NCBI RefSeq assembly: GCF_900109295.1
Contig: NZ_FOIZ01000001.1
Coordinates: 372,001-436,000, forward strand
Length of the DNA: 64,000 bases
From: Cognatiyoonia koreensis
GTDB lineage: Bacteria; Pseudomonadota; Alphaproteobacteria; Rhodobacterales; Rhodobacteraceae
Direction: 5' to 3'
In this document: positions 15,733-26,625 of the stretch, piece by piece
Position numbering within the stretch: position 1 is the stretch's first letter
Layout: the number at the start of each line of letters is the position of its first letter
The notes under the pieces: model-generated
What the model was told of the DNA's origin: nothing
Seen by the model: only the letters and a program-made list of their open reading frames with translations
Database searches by the model: none
Made by a program: the position numbers and the translations under genes

Positions 15733-18700
15733 CGCGCGCACATCCACTTCACCGGTCAGCCGCTCCTGCATCGCCATGACAGCGGCCTGCGCTGCGGCGG
15801 CAGTCGTGAAATACGGGATCTTGTCGTTCAGCGCGACGGCACGGATGCTGCGGCTGTCCTCGACCGCGGCGGCCCCTTCGGTTGTGTTCATCACCAGCGC
15901 GATGTGCCCGTCCTTCATGCGATCGACGATGGTCAGCCCGCCTTCGTAAACCTTGTTGACCGTTTCGCAGTCCATGCCCGCATCGGTAAAGAACTTCGCG
16001 GTGCCGCGCGTTGCGACCAACGTAAAGCCCATCTCGACAAGTCCACGGGCGGCGGCGATCAGGTCATCCGTCTTGTCATCGTCCTTGATCGACAGGAATA
16101 CGGCACCTTCGGTCGGCAAAACCGTTCCGGCCCCCATTTGCGCCTTCAGGAAGGCACGGGCGAAATTTCGATCCCATCCCATGACTTCTCCGGTCGAGCG
16201 CATTTCCGGACCAAGGATCGTGTCCACACCTGGGAAACGGGCGAAAGGCAACACGGCCTCTTTCACGGAATACCAGGGTGTTTTCGGGTCGGCCAAGGTA
16301 AAGGCATCGCCCAGTGGCAGAATATCCATCGGGTTGTCGCTGGCCGGGTAGGGTGCGCGCATGGGGAAATTTGACAGCGGTTCGCCTGCCATCAGGCGGG
16401 CGGCGATGGACGCGATTGCGCTGTCTGTCGCCTTTGCCACGAAAGGAACGGTGCGCGAGGCACGCGGATTAACCTCGATCAGGTAAACCTCTTCATCCTT
16501 TACGGCGAATTGCACGTTCATCAGTCCGACGACCTTCAGTTCCAGAGCCAGCGCGCGGGTCTGGCGACGGATTTCGTCGATCATTGCATCGGACAAGGAA
16601 TGCGGCGGCAGGCAGCAGGCGCTGTCGCCGGAATGCACGCCCGCTTCTTCGATGTGCTGCATGATGCCCGCGACATGGGTATCGGTCCCGTCGGACAGGC
16701 AGTCTACGTCCACTTCGACCGCGCCGGACAGATAGCTGTCCAGCAAGACGGGGCTTTTGCCGGAAACGACGACAGCCTCGGAAATATAGCGTTCCAGCTG
16801 GCTTTGATCGCGCACGATTTCCATCGCACGGCCACCCAGAACATAGGATGGGCGGATCACCAGTGGAAAGCCGATATCCGCCGCAATTTCAAGCGCTTGC
16901 TTGTCGGAATGGGCGATCCCGTTGACCGGTTGCTTCAGGCCCAGACGATTGACCAGATCCTGAAACCGCTCGCGGTCTTCGGCCAGATCAATCGCGTCAG
17001 GCGAGGTGCCCAAGATCGGAATACCGGCCTGTTCCAGCGCATTCGCCAGTTTCAACGGGGTCTGCCCGCCAAACTGGACGATGACTCCGTGCAGCGTGCC
17101 GTTTTCCTGTTCGACCCGCAGGATTTCCATGACGTGTTCAAATGTCAGCGGTTCGAAATACAGCCGGTCGGACGTGTCATAGTCTGTCGATACGGTTTCC
17201 GGATTGCAGTTGACCATGATCGTTTCATAGCCCTGATCCGTTAGCGCAAAACAGGCATGACAGCAGCAGTAATCAAATTCGATCCCTTGGCCGATGCGGT
17301 TCGGACCGCCACCCAGAATGACCACTTTCTTGCGATCCGACGGGCGGGCTTCGCATTCTGGTTCGCCCATGACTGGCGTCTCATAGGTGGAATACATGTA
17401 GGGCGTTTGCGCTTCGAATTCGGCGGCGCAGGTGTCGATCCGCTTGAACTGTGCCTTCACGCCAAGGTTCAGGCGGGCGCGGCGCACGTTGTCTTCGTCA
17501 CGCCCCGTCAGGATGCCAAGCCGCGCATCGGTAAAGCCAAGCATTTTGACCCGGCGCATTGCGTCTTCGTTGGTGGGCAGGCCGTCTTTACGGATCACGG
17601 CTTCGGCGTCCATGATCTCGCGGATACGGGCAAGGAACCACGGGTCGAATTTCGTGACATGGTGGATGTCATCATTTGACAGGCCATGCCGCATTGCCTG
17701 CGCGATGACGCGCAGCCGGTCGGGCGTCTGTTGCGCCAATGCCTTGGTGATGGCGGCCTTGTCGGGTGCGCCGGGGATCGTAATCTCGTCAAATCCGGTC
17801 AGCCCGGTTTCCATCGAGGCCAGCGCCTTCTGCAGTGATTCATGGATCGTGCGGCCGATCGCCATCGCTTCGCCCACGGATTTCATTGCCGTCGTCAGGT
17901 GCGGTTCGGAGCCTGCAAATTTTTCAAAGGCAAAGCGCGGAATTTTGGTGACAACATAGTCGATCGTTGGCTCGAACGATGCGGGGGTAACGCCGGTGAT
18001 ATCATTGTCGAGTTCGTCCAGCGTGTACCCGATTGCAAGCTTTGCCGCGATCTTGGCAATCGGAAAACCTGTCGCCTTTGACGCCAGCGCAGAGGACCGT
18101 GACACGCGCGGGTTCATTTCGATGACGACCATGCGTCCGTCGGCGGGGTTGACTGCCCATTGGACGTTGGACCCGCCGGTTTCAACGCCGATTTCGCGCA
18201 GCACGTTGATGCTGTGCGTGCGCATGATCTGGTATTCCTTGTCGGTCAGCGTCAGGGCCGGGGCGACGGTGATCGAATCCCCGGTATGCACGCCCATCGG
18301 ATCGACGTTTTCAATGGCGCAGACGATAATTGCGTTGTCGGCCTTGTCGCGCACGACCTCCATCTCGAACTCTTTCCAGCCAAGCAGCGATTCATCGACC
18401 AAAATCTGCCCGACAGGGGACGCATCCATGCCTGTGCGGCAGTAATGCTCGTATTCCGCGCGGTTGTAGGCCACGCCGCCGCCGGTGCCGCCAAGGGTAA
18501 AGGCAGGGCGGATGATTGCCGGCAACCCGATGTCTTCGAGCGCTTCCAAAGCGAGCGCGACGCCAGCGACCAGATCGCGTTTGCCGTTGGCCATTTTCGG
18601 GGCAGTCACGATTGTTGCTTTGGGGTTTTCGATGCCCAGGCGGTCCATCGCTTCGCGGAACAGTTTGCGGTCTTCGGCCATTTCAATGGCCTCGCGCTTG

Positions 18701-19053
18701 GCCCCGATCATTTCGACGCCGAATTTTTCAAGCACGCCCATGTCGGCCAGCGCAAGCGATGTATTCAACCCCGTCTGCCCGCCCATTGTCGGCAGCAGCG
18801 CGTCTGGGCGTTCTTTTTCGATGATCTTTGCGACGACTTCGGGGGTGATTGGTTCGATGTATGTGGCGTCTGCCATGCCCGGGTCCGTCATGATCGTCGC
18901 CGGGTTGGAATTGACGAGGATGACGCGATACCCTTCTTCCTTGAGCGCCTTGCAGGCCTGCGCGCCGGAATAGTCGAATTCGCAGGCCTGTCCGATGACA
19001 ATTGGACCGGCCCCGATGATCATGATCGACTTGATATCATCACGTTTTGGCAT
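15721..19053 (-). CDS. carB: Carbamoyl-phosphate synthase large subunit
   Basis: CarB makes carbamoyl phosphate from bicarbonate, ATP and ammonia channelled from CarA, feeding arginine and pyrimidine synthesis. The protein of about 1110 residues has the duplicated ATP-grasp architecture: [21 protein letters not shown] in the first half and [21 protein letters not shown] in the second, plus a C-terminal allosteric MGS-like domain (from [15 protein letters not shown] to the end). The start at 19053 ([12 protein letters not shown]) follows GGGGG; an upstream start adds seven residues. carA is not in this window. argF at 44.5 kb uses the product. Confidence 0.97.
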   Translation of the reverse strand: MPKRDDIKSIMIIGAGPIVIGQACEFDYSGAQACKALKEEGYRVILVNSNPATIMTDPGMADATYIEPITPEVVAKIIEKERPDALLPTMGGQTGLNTSLALADMGVLEKFGVEMIGAKREAIEMAEDRKLFREAMDRLGIENPKATIVTAPKMANGKRDLVAGVALALEALEDIGLPAIIRPAFTLGGTGGGVAYNRAEYEHYCRTGMDASPVGQILVDESLLGWKEFEMEVVRDKADNAIIVCAIENVDPMGVHTGDSITVAPALTLTDKEYQIMRTHSINVLREIGVETGGSNVQWAVNPADGRMVVIEMNPRVSRSSALASKATGFPIAKIAAKLAIGYTLDELDNDITGVTPASFEPTIDYVVTKIPRFAFEKFAGSEPHLTTAMKSVGEAMAIGRTIHESLQKALASMETGLTGFDEITIPGAPDKAAITKALAQQTPDRLRVIAQAMRHGLSNDDIHHVTKFDPWFLARIREIMDAEAVIRKDGLPTNEDAMRRVKMLGFTDARLGILTGRDEDNVRRARLNLGVKAQFKRIDTCAAEFEAQTPYMYSTYETPVMGEPECEARPSDRKKVVILGGGPNRIGQGIEFDYCCCHACFALTDQGYETIMVNCNPETVSTDYDTSDRLYFEPLTFEHVMEILRVEQENGTLHGVIVQFGGQTPLKLANALEQAGIPILGTSPDAIDLAEDRERFQDLVNRLGLKQPVNGIAHSDKQALEIAADIGFPLVIRPSYVLGGRAMEIVRDQSQLERYISEAVVVSGKSPVLLDSYLSGAVEVDVDCLSDGTDTHVAGIMQHIEEAGVHSGDSACCLPPHSLSDAMIDEIRRQTRALALELKVVGLMNVQFAVKDEEVYLIEVNPRASRTVPFVAKATDSAIASIAARLMAGEPLSNFPMRAPYPASDNPMDILPLGDAFTLADPKTPWYSVKEAVLPFARFPGVDTILGPEMRSTGEVMGWDRNFARAFLKAQMGAGTVLPTEGAVFLSIKDDDKTDDLIAAARGLVEMGFTLVATRGTAKFFTDAGMDCETVNKVYEGGLTIVDRMKDGHIALVMNTTEGAAAVEDSRSIRAVALNDKIPYFTTAAAAQAAVMAMQERLTGEVDVRALQG

Positions 19054-19116
19054 GCCGCGGACCCCCATCTGCAAATTGTCCTGCGTTATAGGGATGGGTG
19101 GGGCAGGTGCAAGCCT

Positions 19117-19878
19117 TTATCCGTCAAATATGCGGGCCATCTCGCCGTCAAAATAGGTCCAGGTCAGCGTGGCCTTGTTCCCGGCGTAGCCGTGATAATA
19201 CGACTCTCCATTCGGGAGCGGCAGACCAGCCCAGATTTTGGCGAGGTTATGCATGAAATCGGCGCGCGCGATTTCCCCGCGTTGAAAGCGGTGGAACCCC
19301 GCTTCGACCAGCAAAAGATCGGCCAGTGCGTCCTGCACATCAGGCGTAAAGCGGGTTTGAGGGGACACGCCAAGATCGGCCACGAGGCGGCGCAGCGTGG
19401 CCGGAATGAACTGGTAGCGTCCAATCGCATGCGGCTGGCCGGGGGTGTCTTTGATCCACTGGTCGATTTCGGCGATGGTCATGTCGGTCGGACGCTTGCC
19501 CGGTCTGATGCTCGCCCCATGCTGCACCGCGTCATAGCCCGCGCGCCCGGCTTCGGCCTGCGCGATCAGGTGACGCAGGCGCGCAACCGGTGTGCCGCCA
19601 AATGTCTGCACCGGTGCCCGAGAGGCGGCCAAAACATCGGTGGGTGTGGGAAAGGCCGCGGCGCGCACAGGGAAGGGGGCGAACATCCCGCCTTCTGTCT
19701 GGCCGATGAATAGACTGGGCGCGTTGGCCATCTTTTCGGGCGGTGTGAAATCCGGTTCCGCGCTGACCAGCGCCCCCCGTTTGCCCGCAAACGTGCCGGC
19801 GTCGAACAATGATTCTGCTGTTGCTGTTGCGGTGGGTAGAAAACACACCAAAAGAATGTAGACCCGAAAAATACGCAT
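19117..19878 (-). CDS. Secreted muramidase of the phage-lambda-lysozyme type
   Basis: The 253-residue protein has a signal peptide (MRIFRVYILLVCFLPTATATA). Its C-terminal half, about residues 95-215, matches lambda-endolysin-like lytic transglycosylases: LRHLIAQAEAGRAGYDAVQHG with the putative catalytic Glu, DMTIAEIDQWIKDTPGQPHAIGRYQF, and a substrate-cleft helix VQDALADLLLVEAG. These enzymes cleave peptidoglycan glycan strands. The N-terminal 75 residues are unassigned. No holin or other phage gene is adjacent, so it is more likely a host cell-wall enzyme or domesticated lysin. It lies 63 bp upstream of carB on the same strand. Confidence 0.7.
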   Translation of the reverse strand: MRIFRVYILLVCFLPTATATAESLFDAGTFAGKRGALVSAEPDFTPPEKMANAPSLFIGQTEGGMFAPFPVRAAAFPTPTDVLAASRAPVQTFGGTPVARLRHLIAQAEAGRAGYDAVQHGASIRPGKRPTDMTIAEIDQWIKDTPGQPHAIGRYQFIPATLRRLVADLGVSPQTRFTPDVQDALADLLLVEAGFHRFQRGEIARADFMHNLAKIWAGLPLPNGESYYHGYAGNKATLTWTYFDGEMARIFDG

Positions 19879-19943
19879 AGTGACCCGCCTGTTGCTGCGT
19901 TCGGGTCGGGTTATGCAGACAATTTATTGAAATTCGGTTGAGA

Positions 19944-20561
19944 TCAGATCTGATCCAGCGCCCCTTGGACGGCTGCAAAGTACGCACCGACGTGTTGTCC
20001 ATCAACCAACGCGTGGTGCACCTCAAGCGTCATTGCCATGCGCCAGCGCGCACCTTCTTCCACGAACTTGCCCCATGACACGCGGGGGATGCAGTCATCG
20101 GGGCCGGGCAACGCGTTGTTGATACTGGAATAATCCAGCCACGGCATACAAGACAGATAGGCAACCGCGTCGATCTCTCCACGGTTGGCACCCAGATCAT
20201 CCGCGCCTGCGGCTGCCGCGATCAGGTCTTTGGCCTGTGCATCAAAGGCGGCGAACTCTGGCAGAAAGGGAACATAGGCATAGTTGAAACTGCCGGCTGC
20301 GGTCGGCACTGTCATCGACAATGCGATTTGGTCATGCTGAACGACCTCTTCGCCACGAAAGCGCATCAGCAACTCGGGCACCATATGCAGCCCGCATCCG
20401 ATGGCCCAAAGGCACGCGCGGTAGGGCGACACGTCCGCCTTGCGGCTCAGCAAATGCGTAACGTCCAGACGGGATGTCACCGCATAGTGCGGCCTGGCAT
20501 AGGTGCGGAACAGGCGGAACTGGGCAGCGCGCGGCCATGTGTCCTGGTCGATGGTTTTCAA
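19944..20561 (-). CDS. Chloramphenicol acetyltransferase (CatA)-family acetyltransferase
   Basis: The 205-residue protein has the type A CAT pattern: an N-terminal TWPRAAQFRLFRTYARPHYAVT region, SFNYAYVPFLPEF, and the catalytic VHHALVDGQHVG near the C-terminus, with the active His and structural Asp retained. Whether chloramphenicol is the substrate is unknown; the family includes acetyltransferases with other acceptors. The start is a TTG at 20561 that shares TTGA with the stop of the cyclopropane synthase gene, so the two are translationally coupled. Confidence 0.8.
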   Translation of the reverse strand: MKTIDQDTWPRAAQFRLFRTYARPHYAVTSRLDVTHLLSRKADVSPYRACLWAIGCGLHMVPELLMRFRGEEVVQHDQIALSMTVPTAAGSFNYAYVPFLPEFAAFDAQAKDLIAAAAGADDLGANRGEIDAVAYLSCMPWLDYSSINNALPGPDDCIPRVSWGKFVEEGARWRMAMTLEVHHALVDGQHVGAYFAAVQGALDQI

Positions 20562-21853
20562 AACGGCGGCTCCATCATGCGGATATCGGTCGCATCGGCC
20601 ATGTAATCACGGGTGACCGGCACATCGAATATATTGTGTGCCATCTGCAGCTGAAAATTGCACTGGTCCCCATAGTAAAAGATCGCTTCGGCCCCTTCGA
20701 GATAATAGAGCCACATGCGCAGGAACTTTTCGTCGTGCATTTCGACGATGCGTTTCGCATTCGCCTTCGTGCGGGCGGCCCATTCGTGCAAGGTCTTGGC
20801 ATAGTGCCCACGCCAGATTTCCATGTCGGTGATCTTCAGTCCGGCCTTCTCCATTACTGGCATGACCTCTGACAGGGCAGGGGCGTAGCCGCCGGGGAAC
20901 ACATATTTCACCAGCCAGCCAGATGGCAGCGAGGGTGGGGTATTACGCATGACGCAATGGGTCAGCGCAACGCCGTCGGGTTTCAAAAGCGTCTTGACCT
21001 GCCCGAAATAGTTCTTGAATTGCGGCAGTCCGACGTGTTCCAGCATTCCCACCGTCACGATCCGGTCAAAGCTGTCCTGCATCTTGCGGTAATCCAGCAA
21101 GTGATAGACAGCATCCAGCCCTTCGTCCTTGGCGCGCGCGTTGGCATACTCTGCCTGATTGACCGACAGGGTGATCCCGGTGACCTTCGCGCCGTAATCG
21201 CGCGCCAGTGTGCGCCCCATGCCGCCCCAGCCGCACCCGATGTCAAGTACGCGCATGCCGGGCTCGATCAGCAGCTTACGCGCGATGTGATGCCGCTTGG
21301 CGGTTTGCGCCTCTTCCAGGGTCATGCCCGGTTCGCTGAAATAGGCGCAGGTGTATTGGCGGTCTTCATCCAGAAACAGGGCAAACAGCTCGTCCGTCAG
21401 ATCATAGTGGTGGGCGGCGTTGCGGCGCGCGCTGACAGGGGTGTTGGCCTGAATAAAGCGACGCGCGGCGAACTGCATACGGAAGAGGATGCGCGCGGGC
21501 AGGGGCAAATTATCCATGCCCTTGTTCATCAGCAGGACGGATTGCATTGCGAACAGATCGTCGGTTTCGATCTGCCCGTCGACGTATCCTTCGCCCAGTG
21601 CCATTTCAGAACGCAGACACAACGCACGTGCAATTCTGTCGTCGCGCAAACGCATATCCGCCTGTACGCGGGTGTTACGGCCATAGCTTTTCCGCGTACC
21701 GCTGAAATAGGTGACGTCCAGCGTACCTTCGGTGATCATGCGCGACAGCGTTTGATCCAGCATCCGTTCCCAAAAATCCAATGTCAGAAATCCTTCATCG
21801 CAATGTGGCGGCAGACTAACGGCCCTGTTCAGGGTGCCAAGTCTGGAATTCAC
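20558..21853 (-). CDS. cfa: Cyclopropane-fatty-acyl-phospholipid synthase family methyltransferase
   Basis: CFA synthases transfer a methylene from SAM to the double bond of membrane phospholipid acyl chains. The 431-residue protein has the family motifs NAAHHYDLTDELFALFLDEDRQYTCAYF, the SAM-binding loop VLDIGCGWGGMGRTLA, VGMLEHVGLPQFKNYF and a C-terminal YLEGAEAIFYYGDQCNFQLQM. The start used is a GTG at 21853 with a weak purine-rich signal; an internal ATG at 21763 is possible. It overlaps the CAT-family gene by 4 bp. Confidence 0.9.
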   Translation of the reverse strand: MNSRLGTLNRAVSLPPHCDEGFLTLDFWERMLDQTLSRMITEGTLDVTYFSGTRKSYGRNTRVQADMRLRDDRIARALCLRSEMALGEGYVDGQIETDDLFAMQSVLLMNKGMDNLPLPARILFRMQFAARRFIQANTPVSARRNAAHHYDLTDELFALFLDEDRQYTCAYFSEPGMTLEEAQTAKRHHIARKLLIEPGMRVLDIGCGWGGMGRTLARDYGAKVTGITLSVNQAEYANARAKDEGLDAVYHLLDYRKMQDSFDRIVTVGMLEHVGLPQFKNYFGQVKTLLKPDGVALTHCVMRNTPPSLPSGWLVKYVFPGGYAPALSEVMPVMEKAGLKITDMEIWRGHYAKTLHEWAARTKANAKRIVEMHDEKFLRMWLYYLEGAEAIFYYGDQCNFQLQMAHNIFDVPVTRDYMADATDIRMMEPPF

Positions 21854-21936
21854 GTCTCTTCAATTCTTGGGCAGTCGGGAACAAAAGCGCGCACACTTGG
21901 TTATCTCGACAACGCATTAGTGTTTGGAGAATGCCC

Positions 21937-22614
21937 ATGTCTGGCCATGCTGTCCTTTTCGGATCCATCGGAACGATCGTCGAAACGTCGAACATGCAGC
22001 GTCGCGCCTTTAACCGGGCATTCATTGACGCGGGGCTGAATTGGTATTGGGACCGCGCCACCTATGCACACTTGTTGCAGAAATCCGGCGGGTATCAGCG
22101 GATCGTCGACTTTGCTGCCTCTCTGGGCGAGATCGTGAATGCCGGTGCGATCCATGCAAACAAGGTCAGACAATTCGACATTCTGCTGCGCAGCGAAGGC
22201 ATCAGCCTGCGCCCCGGCGTGCGCGACCTGATCGATGCGGCGAAATCCGCAGGCCAGCAGGTGGGATTTGTCACCAGCACGGGGGCGGATCAATCGCAGG
22301 CGATCTTTGATGCGCTGGGCGATGATCTGACAGCAGATACATTTGACTATATCGGCAACGCAGACCGTGTGAAGGTCAGCAAGCCCGCGCCAGACATCTA
22401 TCTGGACGCACTTGGCGTGCTTGGCGTCACAGCAAGCAACGCCATCGCGATTGAAGACAGCCCGGTCAGTGCCGAAGCCGCCCTCGCCGCCGGGATTGCC
22501 ACATTCGGTTTCCCGGGTGAGATGCACATTGATGGGGCATTTCCAGAGGGCGTGACGGTGATCCAGAGCCTTGATCCAAAGATATTTACCGAAAACCTCC
22601 TCGCCGCCGAGTAA
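21937..22614 (+). CDS. HAD-like protein lacking the nucleophilic aspartates
   Basis: The 225-residue protein aligns with CbbY-type HAD phosphatases: a helical cap after motif I (RRAFNRAFIDAGLNWYW), motif II Thr/Ser in VGFVTSTGA, motif III Lys in KVSKPAPDIYL, and motif IV acids in AIEDSPVSAEAAL. Motif I, normally FDxDGT, reads VLFGSIGTIVET, so both catalytic aspartates are missing. The protein may bind a phosphometabolite without hydrolysis or have another role. Of two nearby ATGs, 21937 has GGAG at proper spacing. It sits between cfa (divergent) and aspS. Confidence 0.75.
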   Translation: MSGHAVLFGSIGTIVETSNMQRRAFNRAFIDAGLNWYWDRATYAHLLQKSGGYQRIVDFAASLGEIVNAGAIHANKVRQFDILLRSEGISLRPGVRDLIDAAKSAGQQVGFVTSTGADQSQAIFDALGDDLTADTFDYIGNADRVKVSKPAPDIYLDALGVLGVTASNAIAIEDSPVSAEAALAAGIATFGFPGEMHIDGAFPEGVTVIQSLDPKIFTENLLAAE

Positions 22615-22689
22615 GCTCGGCACACGCTTGACTTCGTGGGCGCAACAAGGTGTATCGGGCGGAACGCTTTTCGCCCGAGGATTGATACA

Positions 22690-24543
22690 ATGCACGCCTA
22701 TCGCACCCATACCTGCGCCGCTCTGACTGCTGCGAACGTAGGCGAAACAATTCGCTTGTCCGGCTGGGTGCATCGGCGGCGTGACCACGGTGGGGTGATT
22801 TTCATCGACCTGCGCGATCACTATGGCATCACGCAAATCCTTTGCGATCCTGACAGCCCCGTCTTTTCCGAAGTTGAAAAGCTGCGTAGCGAATGGTGCA
22901 TCCGGATCGACGGCGAAGTGAAAGCACGCGATCCAGAACTGGTGAACACAAAGTTGCCGACCGGCGAGATCGAAGTCTTCATCCGCGACATGGAAGTGCT
23001 GGGTGCGGCCGACGAACTGCCGCTGATGGTTTTTGGCGATCAGGAATACCCCGAAGAAACGCGCCTGAAATACCGCTACCTCGACCTGCGCCGCGAGGCG
23101 ATGCAGAACAATATGAAGCTGCGCTCTGACGTTGTCGCCTCGATGCGCCGCCGGATGTGGGATAGCGGTTTCCGCGAATACCAGACACCGATTATCACCG
23201 CCTCCAGCCCGGAAGGCGCGCGCGATTTTCTGGTGCCCTCGCGCCTGCACCCCGGCAAGTTCTACGCACTGCCTCAGGCGCCCCAGCAGTTCAAACAGCT
23301 GATCATGGTGTCGGGCTACGACAAGTATTTCCAGATCGCGCCCTGTTTCCGCGACGAAGACCCACGCGCCGACCGATCACCAACCGATTTCTATCAGCTT
23401 GACCTGGAAATGAGCTTTGTCGAACAGCAGGACGTGTTCGACACGATCCAGCCCGTCATCGCCGGCATTTTCGAGGAATTCGGCGGCGGCAAAAAGGTGG
23501 ACCAGACGTGGGAGCAGATCAGCTACCGTGACGCAGCACTTTGGTATGGCTCTGACAAGCCCGACCTGCGCAACCCGATCAAGATGCAGGTCGTGTCCGA
23601 CCATTTCCGTGGCTCTGGTTTTGCGATCTTTGCGAAACTGCTGGAACAGGATGGTACCGAAATCCGCGCGATTCCGGCTCCGACCGGCGGGTCGCGTAAA
23701 TTCTGTGACCGCATGAACGCCTTCGCGCAAAAAGAAGGGCTGCCGGGGATGGGCTATATCTTCTGGCGCGACAAGACAGCGGATGCTGTCGCACAGGAAC
23801 TTGGCATCACAGTCAAGGAAGCACAGGCAAAACTGAAATCAGGTGAAGTCGAAGGTGGCATGGAAGCCGCCGGACCGCTGGCCAAGAACATCGGCCCCGA
23901 ACGCACGGAAGCGATCCGTCAGCAATTGGGGCTTGGCAATGGCGATGCGGCCTTCTTCCTTGGTGGTAAGCCCAAAGCGTTTGAAGGTGTCGCCGGGCGT
24001 GCCCGCAACGTCATTGGCGACGAACTGGGTCTGACCGATCAGAACCGGTTCGCGTTTGCATGGATCGTGGATTTCCCGATCTACGAAAAGGACGAAGAAA
24101 CCGGCAAGATCGACTTTGAACACAACCCGTTTTCGATGCCGCAGGGCGGGATGGCGGCGCTGGATGGCGATCCGCTGCAGGTGCTTGGCTATCAGTATGA
24201 CCTTGCGTGCAACGGGTATGAACTGGTGTCGGGCGCGATCCGGAACCACAAGCCGGAAATCATGTTCAAGGCTTTTGAAATCGCAGGCTATGGCCGCGAC
24301 GAGGTTGAAAAGCGGTTCGGCGGGATGGTCAACGCGTTCCAATACGGCGCACCGCCACACGGCGGCTGCGCGGCAGGCATCGACCGGATCGTGATGCTGC
24401 TGGCCGAAGAACAGAACATCCGCGAGGTCATCATGTTCCCGATGAACCAGCGTGCCGAAGATCTGATGATGGGCGCACCAAGCGAGCCGCTCAATGAACA
24501 GATTCGGGAATTGCGTCTGCGTGTGCTACCACCAGAGGCATGA
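22690..24543 (+). CDS. aspS: Aspartyl-tRNA synthetase
   Basis: This class II synthetase charges tRNA-Asp, and possibly tRNA-Asn if GatCAB is present, as in many alphaproteobacteria. The 617-residue protein has the N-terminal OB-fold anticodon domain ([22 protein letters not shown]), motif 2 ([24 protein letters not shown]), a bacterial-type GAD insertion around residues 300-430, and motif 3 (GIDRIVMLL). The start at 22690 is [12 protein letters not shown]; upstream in-frame codons lack homology. The stop TGA overlaps the ATGATG start of the DUF1993 gene. Confidence 0.97.
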   Translation: MHAYRTHTCAALTAANVGETIRLSGWVHRRRDHGGVIFIDLRDHYGITQILCDPDSPVFSEVEKLRSEWCIRIDGEVKARDPELVNTKLPTGEIEVFIRDMEVLGAADELPLMVFGDQEYPEETRLKYRYLDLRREAMQNNMKLRSDVVASMRRRMWDSGFREYQTPIITASSPEGARDFLVPSRLHPGKFYALPQAPQQFKQLIMVSGYDKYFQIAPCFRDEDPRADRSPTDFYQLDLEMSFVEQQDVFDTIQPVIAGIFEEFGGGKKVDQTWEQISYRDAALWYGSDKPDLRNPIKMQVVSDHFRGSGFAIFAKLLEQDGTEIRAIPAPTGGSRKFCDRMNAFAQKEGLPGMGYIFWRDKTADAVAQELGITVKEAQAKLKSGEVEGGMEAAGPLAKNIGPERTEAIRQQLGLGNGDAAFFLGGKPKAFEGVAGRARNVIGDELGLTDQNRFAFAWIVDFPIYEKDEETGKIDFEHNPFSMPQGGMAALDGDPLQVLGYQYDLACNGYELVSGAIRNHKPEIMFKAFEIAGYGRDEVEKRFGGMVNAFQYGAPPHGGCAAGIDRIVMLLAEEQNIREVIMFPMNQRAEDLMMGAPSEPLNEQIRELRLRVLPPEA

Positions 24544-25055
24544 TGGACGACATCGCGATCCATGCGCTTGCCACCGGGTCCGCCTTGCGGGCGCTGGAGC
24601 GTAGCGCGCATCTGATCGAACTGGTTGCCAAACAGGATGAATCACTGCTGGGGGCAACGCTTGCCCCGGGTCAATTTGATTGCGCAGAACAGCTGCGCAC
24701 CGTCACGATCTTTGGATTGCGCACGGTCTTGCCGGTCATCGGACGGGATTGGTCACTTAACAACTGGGATCGCGATATTGCCGCCATGCGGGGGCAAATC
24801 GTGGACGCCACAGCCGAAATCAAGGCCCTGAACGAGTCCGATTTCAGAGGGGCAGCTGGCAAGCGCGTCCAGCACCAGGCGGGCGAGGCGATGCTGGACC
24901 AGTCGACCGAGGACTATCTTGTCCAGTTCGCGCTGCCCAACCTTTGGTTTCATCTGTCGATGGCCTACGCAATCCTGCGGCAGGCAGGGGTCGACATCGG
25001 CAAAGCGGATTTCGATGGTCTGCATTACTATCCGCCCGGATTCAGCTGGACCTAG
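24540..25055 (+). CDS. DUF1993 family protein (DinB-like fold)
   Basis: The 171-residue helical protein resembles DUF1993: an N-terminal [22 protein letters not shown] helix, [23 protein letters not shown], and a C-terminal [32 protein letters not shown] segment characteristic of that family. The function is unknown, although the fold is related to DinB metal-dependent helical bundles. It overlaps aspS by 4 bp and is probably co-translated with it. Confidence 0.8.
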   Translation: MMDDIAIHALATGSALRALERSAHLIELVAKQDESLLGATLAPGQFDCAEQLRTVTIFGLRTVLPVIGRDWSLNNWDRDIAAMRGQIVDATAEIKALNESDFRGAAGKRVQHQAGEAMLDQSTEDYLVQFALPNLWFHLSMAYAILRQAGVDIGKADFDGLHYYPPGFSWT

Positions 25056-25156
25056 CCGAAAAGCAGGTCCGCCACAGACGTTTTGCCCGTCTTGTTATCG
25101 CATGACAGCCGCCACATGCGCAGACTGTGAACAATCCGGCTTGGCTGCGTGCACTG

Positions 25157-25172
25157 TCGCCAATTGTGGCGA
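25157..25172. promoter_or_regulatory. 16-bp palindrome in the promoter region of the DUF1800 gene
   Basis: TCGCCAATTGTGGCGA consists of exact 6-bp arms around ATTG. It lies about 75 bp upstream of the DUF1800 start in a 190-bp gap with no gene. The size and symmetry fit a repressor operator, but no regulator can be named. Confidence 0.3.
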
Positions 25173-25245
25173 AATTATGCCGCGTTAATGTAATTCTGAT
25201 GGCAAGCAATTATGTTGGAATCAGACCAGAATTGAAACGACCTGC

Positions 25246-26622
25246 ATGACTTTTGACCCTCTTCTTGGCGCGATCCGGTTCGGAACCGGCCTTAGCCCGC
25301 ATCATGAACCGCCGCCGACGCAGGCCGCGATCATGGACCGGCTGGCCGGCCCGGATACGATGGCGACTGCCTTGCCGATTGCGCCATTCAGCGTAACACA
25401 GCCTTCGATGGTTGAATTCGTCCGCCTGCGCCGGGCAAGCCGGAACGAAGCGACAGAAGCGGGCCGCGCCGACGCTGAACAACAGATCTCGGAATGGCGG
25501 ATCGCAGCGCGCCAGACACGGCGCAACAACGCGCTGGCAACAATCGGGCGCAGTCTGGATGCCCCGCTGGGACTGCGCGAAAGGCTGACAGCATTCTGGG
25601 CCGATCATTTCACGGTCAAAGGGCGCAACGCGCTTGCCCACCATATGATCACACCCTTCGTCGAAGAAGCGATCAGACCGCATATCACCGGATCCTTTCG
25701 CGACATGCTGCGTGCGGTCGCGACGCATCCAATGATGCTGCTCTACCTTCAGCAAACGGATTCGCACGGACCGAACAGTCCGCGCGGGCTGCGGCGTGAA
25801 CGGGGCCTGAATGAAAACCTCGCGCGCGAGCTGATGGAGCTTCACAGTTTAGGCGTTGGCAGTGACTACACGCAGACCGACGTGCGCGAACTGGCGGAAC
25901 TGCTGACCGGTCTGACCTTTAGCCCGGCCAATGGTTTCAAGTTCGACACGCGGATGGCCGAACCGGGGTCGGAAACGGTACTTGGGGTCAACTACGGGCC
26001 GAAGGCGACGCTGCAAACGATTCATTCCGCGCTTGATAACCTCGCACTTCACCCCGATACGGCAGAACACATCGCGCGCAAACTGGCCGTGCATTTCGTC
26101 AGTGACACGCCCGACGCGGGGCTGGTTGAGGCCATGGCGCAAAGCTTTCAACAGACCGAAGGCGATTTGCAAAGCGTTCTGGGAACGATGATCGACCATC
26201 CGGCCGCCTGGGCACCCGGCGGTGACAAGGTGCGCCCGCCCATCGAATTCATCACCGCCAGCCTGCGCGCGCTTGGCCTGCGGGCGACGGATATCAAGCG
26301 CCTTGAAGTGCGCGACTATCAGCGGCTGATCATCCAGCCGCTGCGCGTCATGGGGCAGCCTTGGGAAACGCCGGTTGGGCCGGATGGCTGGCCCGAGGCG
26401 GCGCAAGACTGGATCATCCCGCAGGCGATGGCAGGGCGGATCAACTGGGCCATGCGGATGCCGCGCGAATTCGTGCGGCCCTTGCCGGACCCGCGCGATT
26501 TCGTGCGCACCGCCCTTGGCGATCGGGCACCACCGTCCGTCGTGTTCGCCGCGACTGCAGCCGAAAGCCGGGCAGACGGGATCGGCGTGATCCTTGCTTC
26601 ACCCGCGTTCCAAAGGAGATAG
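25246..26622 (+). CDS. DUF1800 family protein
   Basis: The 458-residue protein begins MTFDPLLGAIRFGTGLSP and has the DUF1800 landmarks: LTAFWADHFTVKGRNALAHHM, GSFRDMLRAVATHPMMLLYL, the conserved GLNENLARELMELHSLGV, and HIARKLAVHFVSD. There is no obvious signal peptide. DUF1800 genes are nearly always followed by DUF1501 genes, as here (3-bp gap). The pair is widespread in marine and soil bacteria and its biochemical function is unknown. Confidence 0.9.
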   Translation: MTFDPLLGAIRFGTGLSPHHEPPPTQAAIMDRLAGPDTMATALPIAPFSVTQPSMVEFVRLRRASRNEATEAGRADAEQQISEWRIAARQTRRNNALATIGRSLDAPLGLRERLTAFWADHFTVKGRNALAHHMITPFVEEAIRPHITGSFRDMLRAVATHPMMLLYLQQTDSHGPNSPRGLRRERGLNENLARELMELHSLGVGSDYTQTDVRELAELLTGLTFSPANGFKFDTRMAEPGSETVLGVNYGPKATLQTIHSALDNLALHPDTAEHIARKLAVHFVSDTPDAGLVEAMAQSFQQTEGDLQSVLGTMIDHPAAWAPGGDKVRPPIEFITASLRALGLRATDIKRLEVRDYQRLIIQPLRVMGQPWETPVGPDGWPEAAQDWIIPQAMAGRINWAMRMPREFVRPLPDPRDFVRTALGDRAPPSVVFAATAAESRADGIGVILASPAFQRR

Positions 26623-26625
26623 GGC

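Noticed and set aside
18160..19713. 517-codon plus-strand open frame
   Set aside because: It is antisense to carB and the muramidase, with Ala/Arg/His/Gly-rich composition typical of frame shadows in GC-rich DNA.
20957..22039. 360-codon plus-strand frame across cfa
   Set aside because: It is a shadow of the cyclopropane synthase gene, whose motifs are complete on the minus strand.
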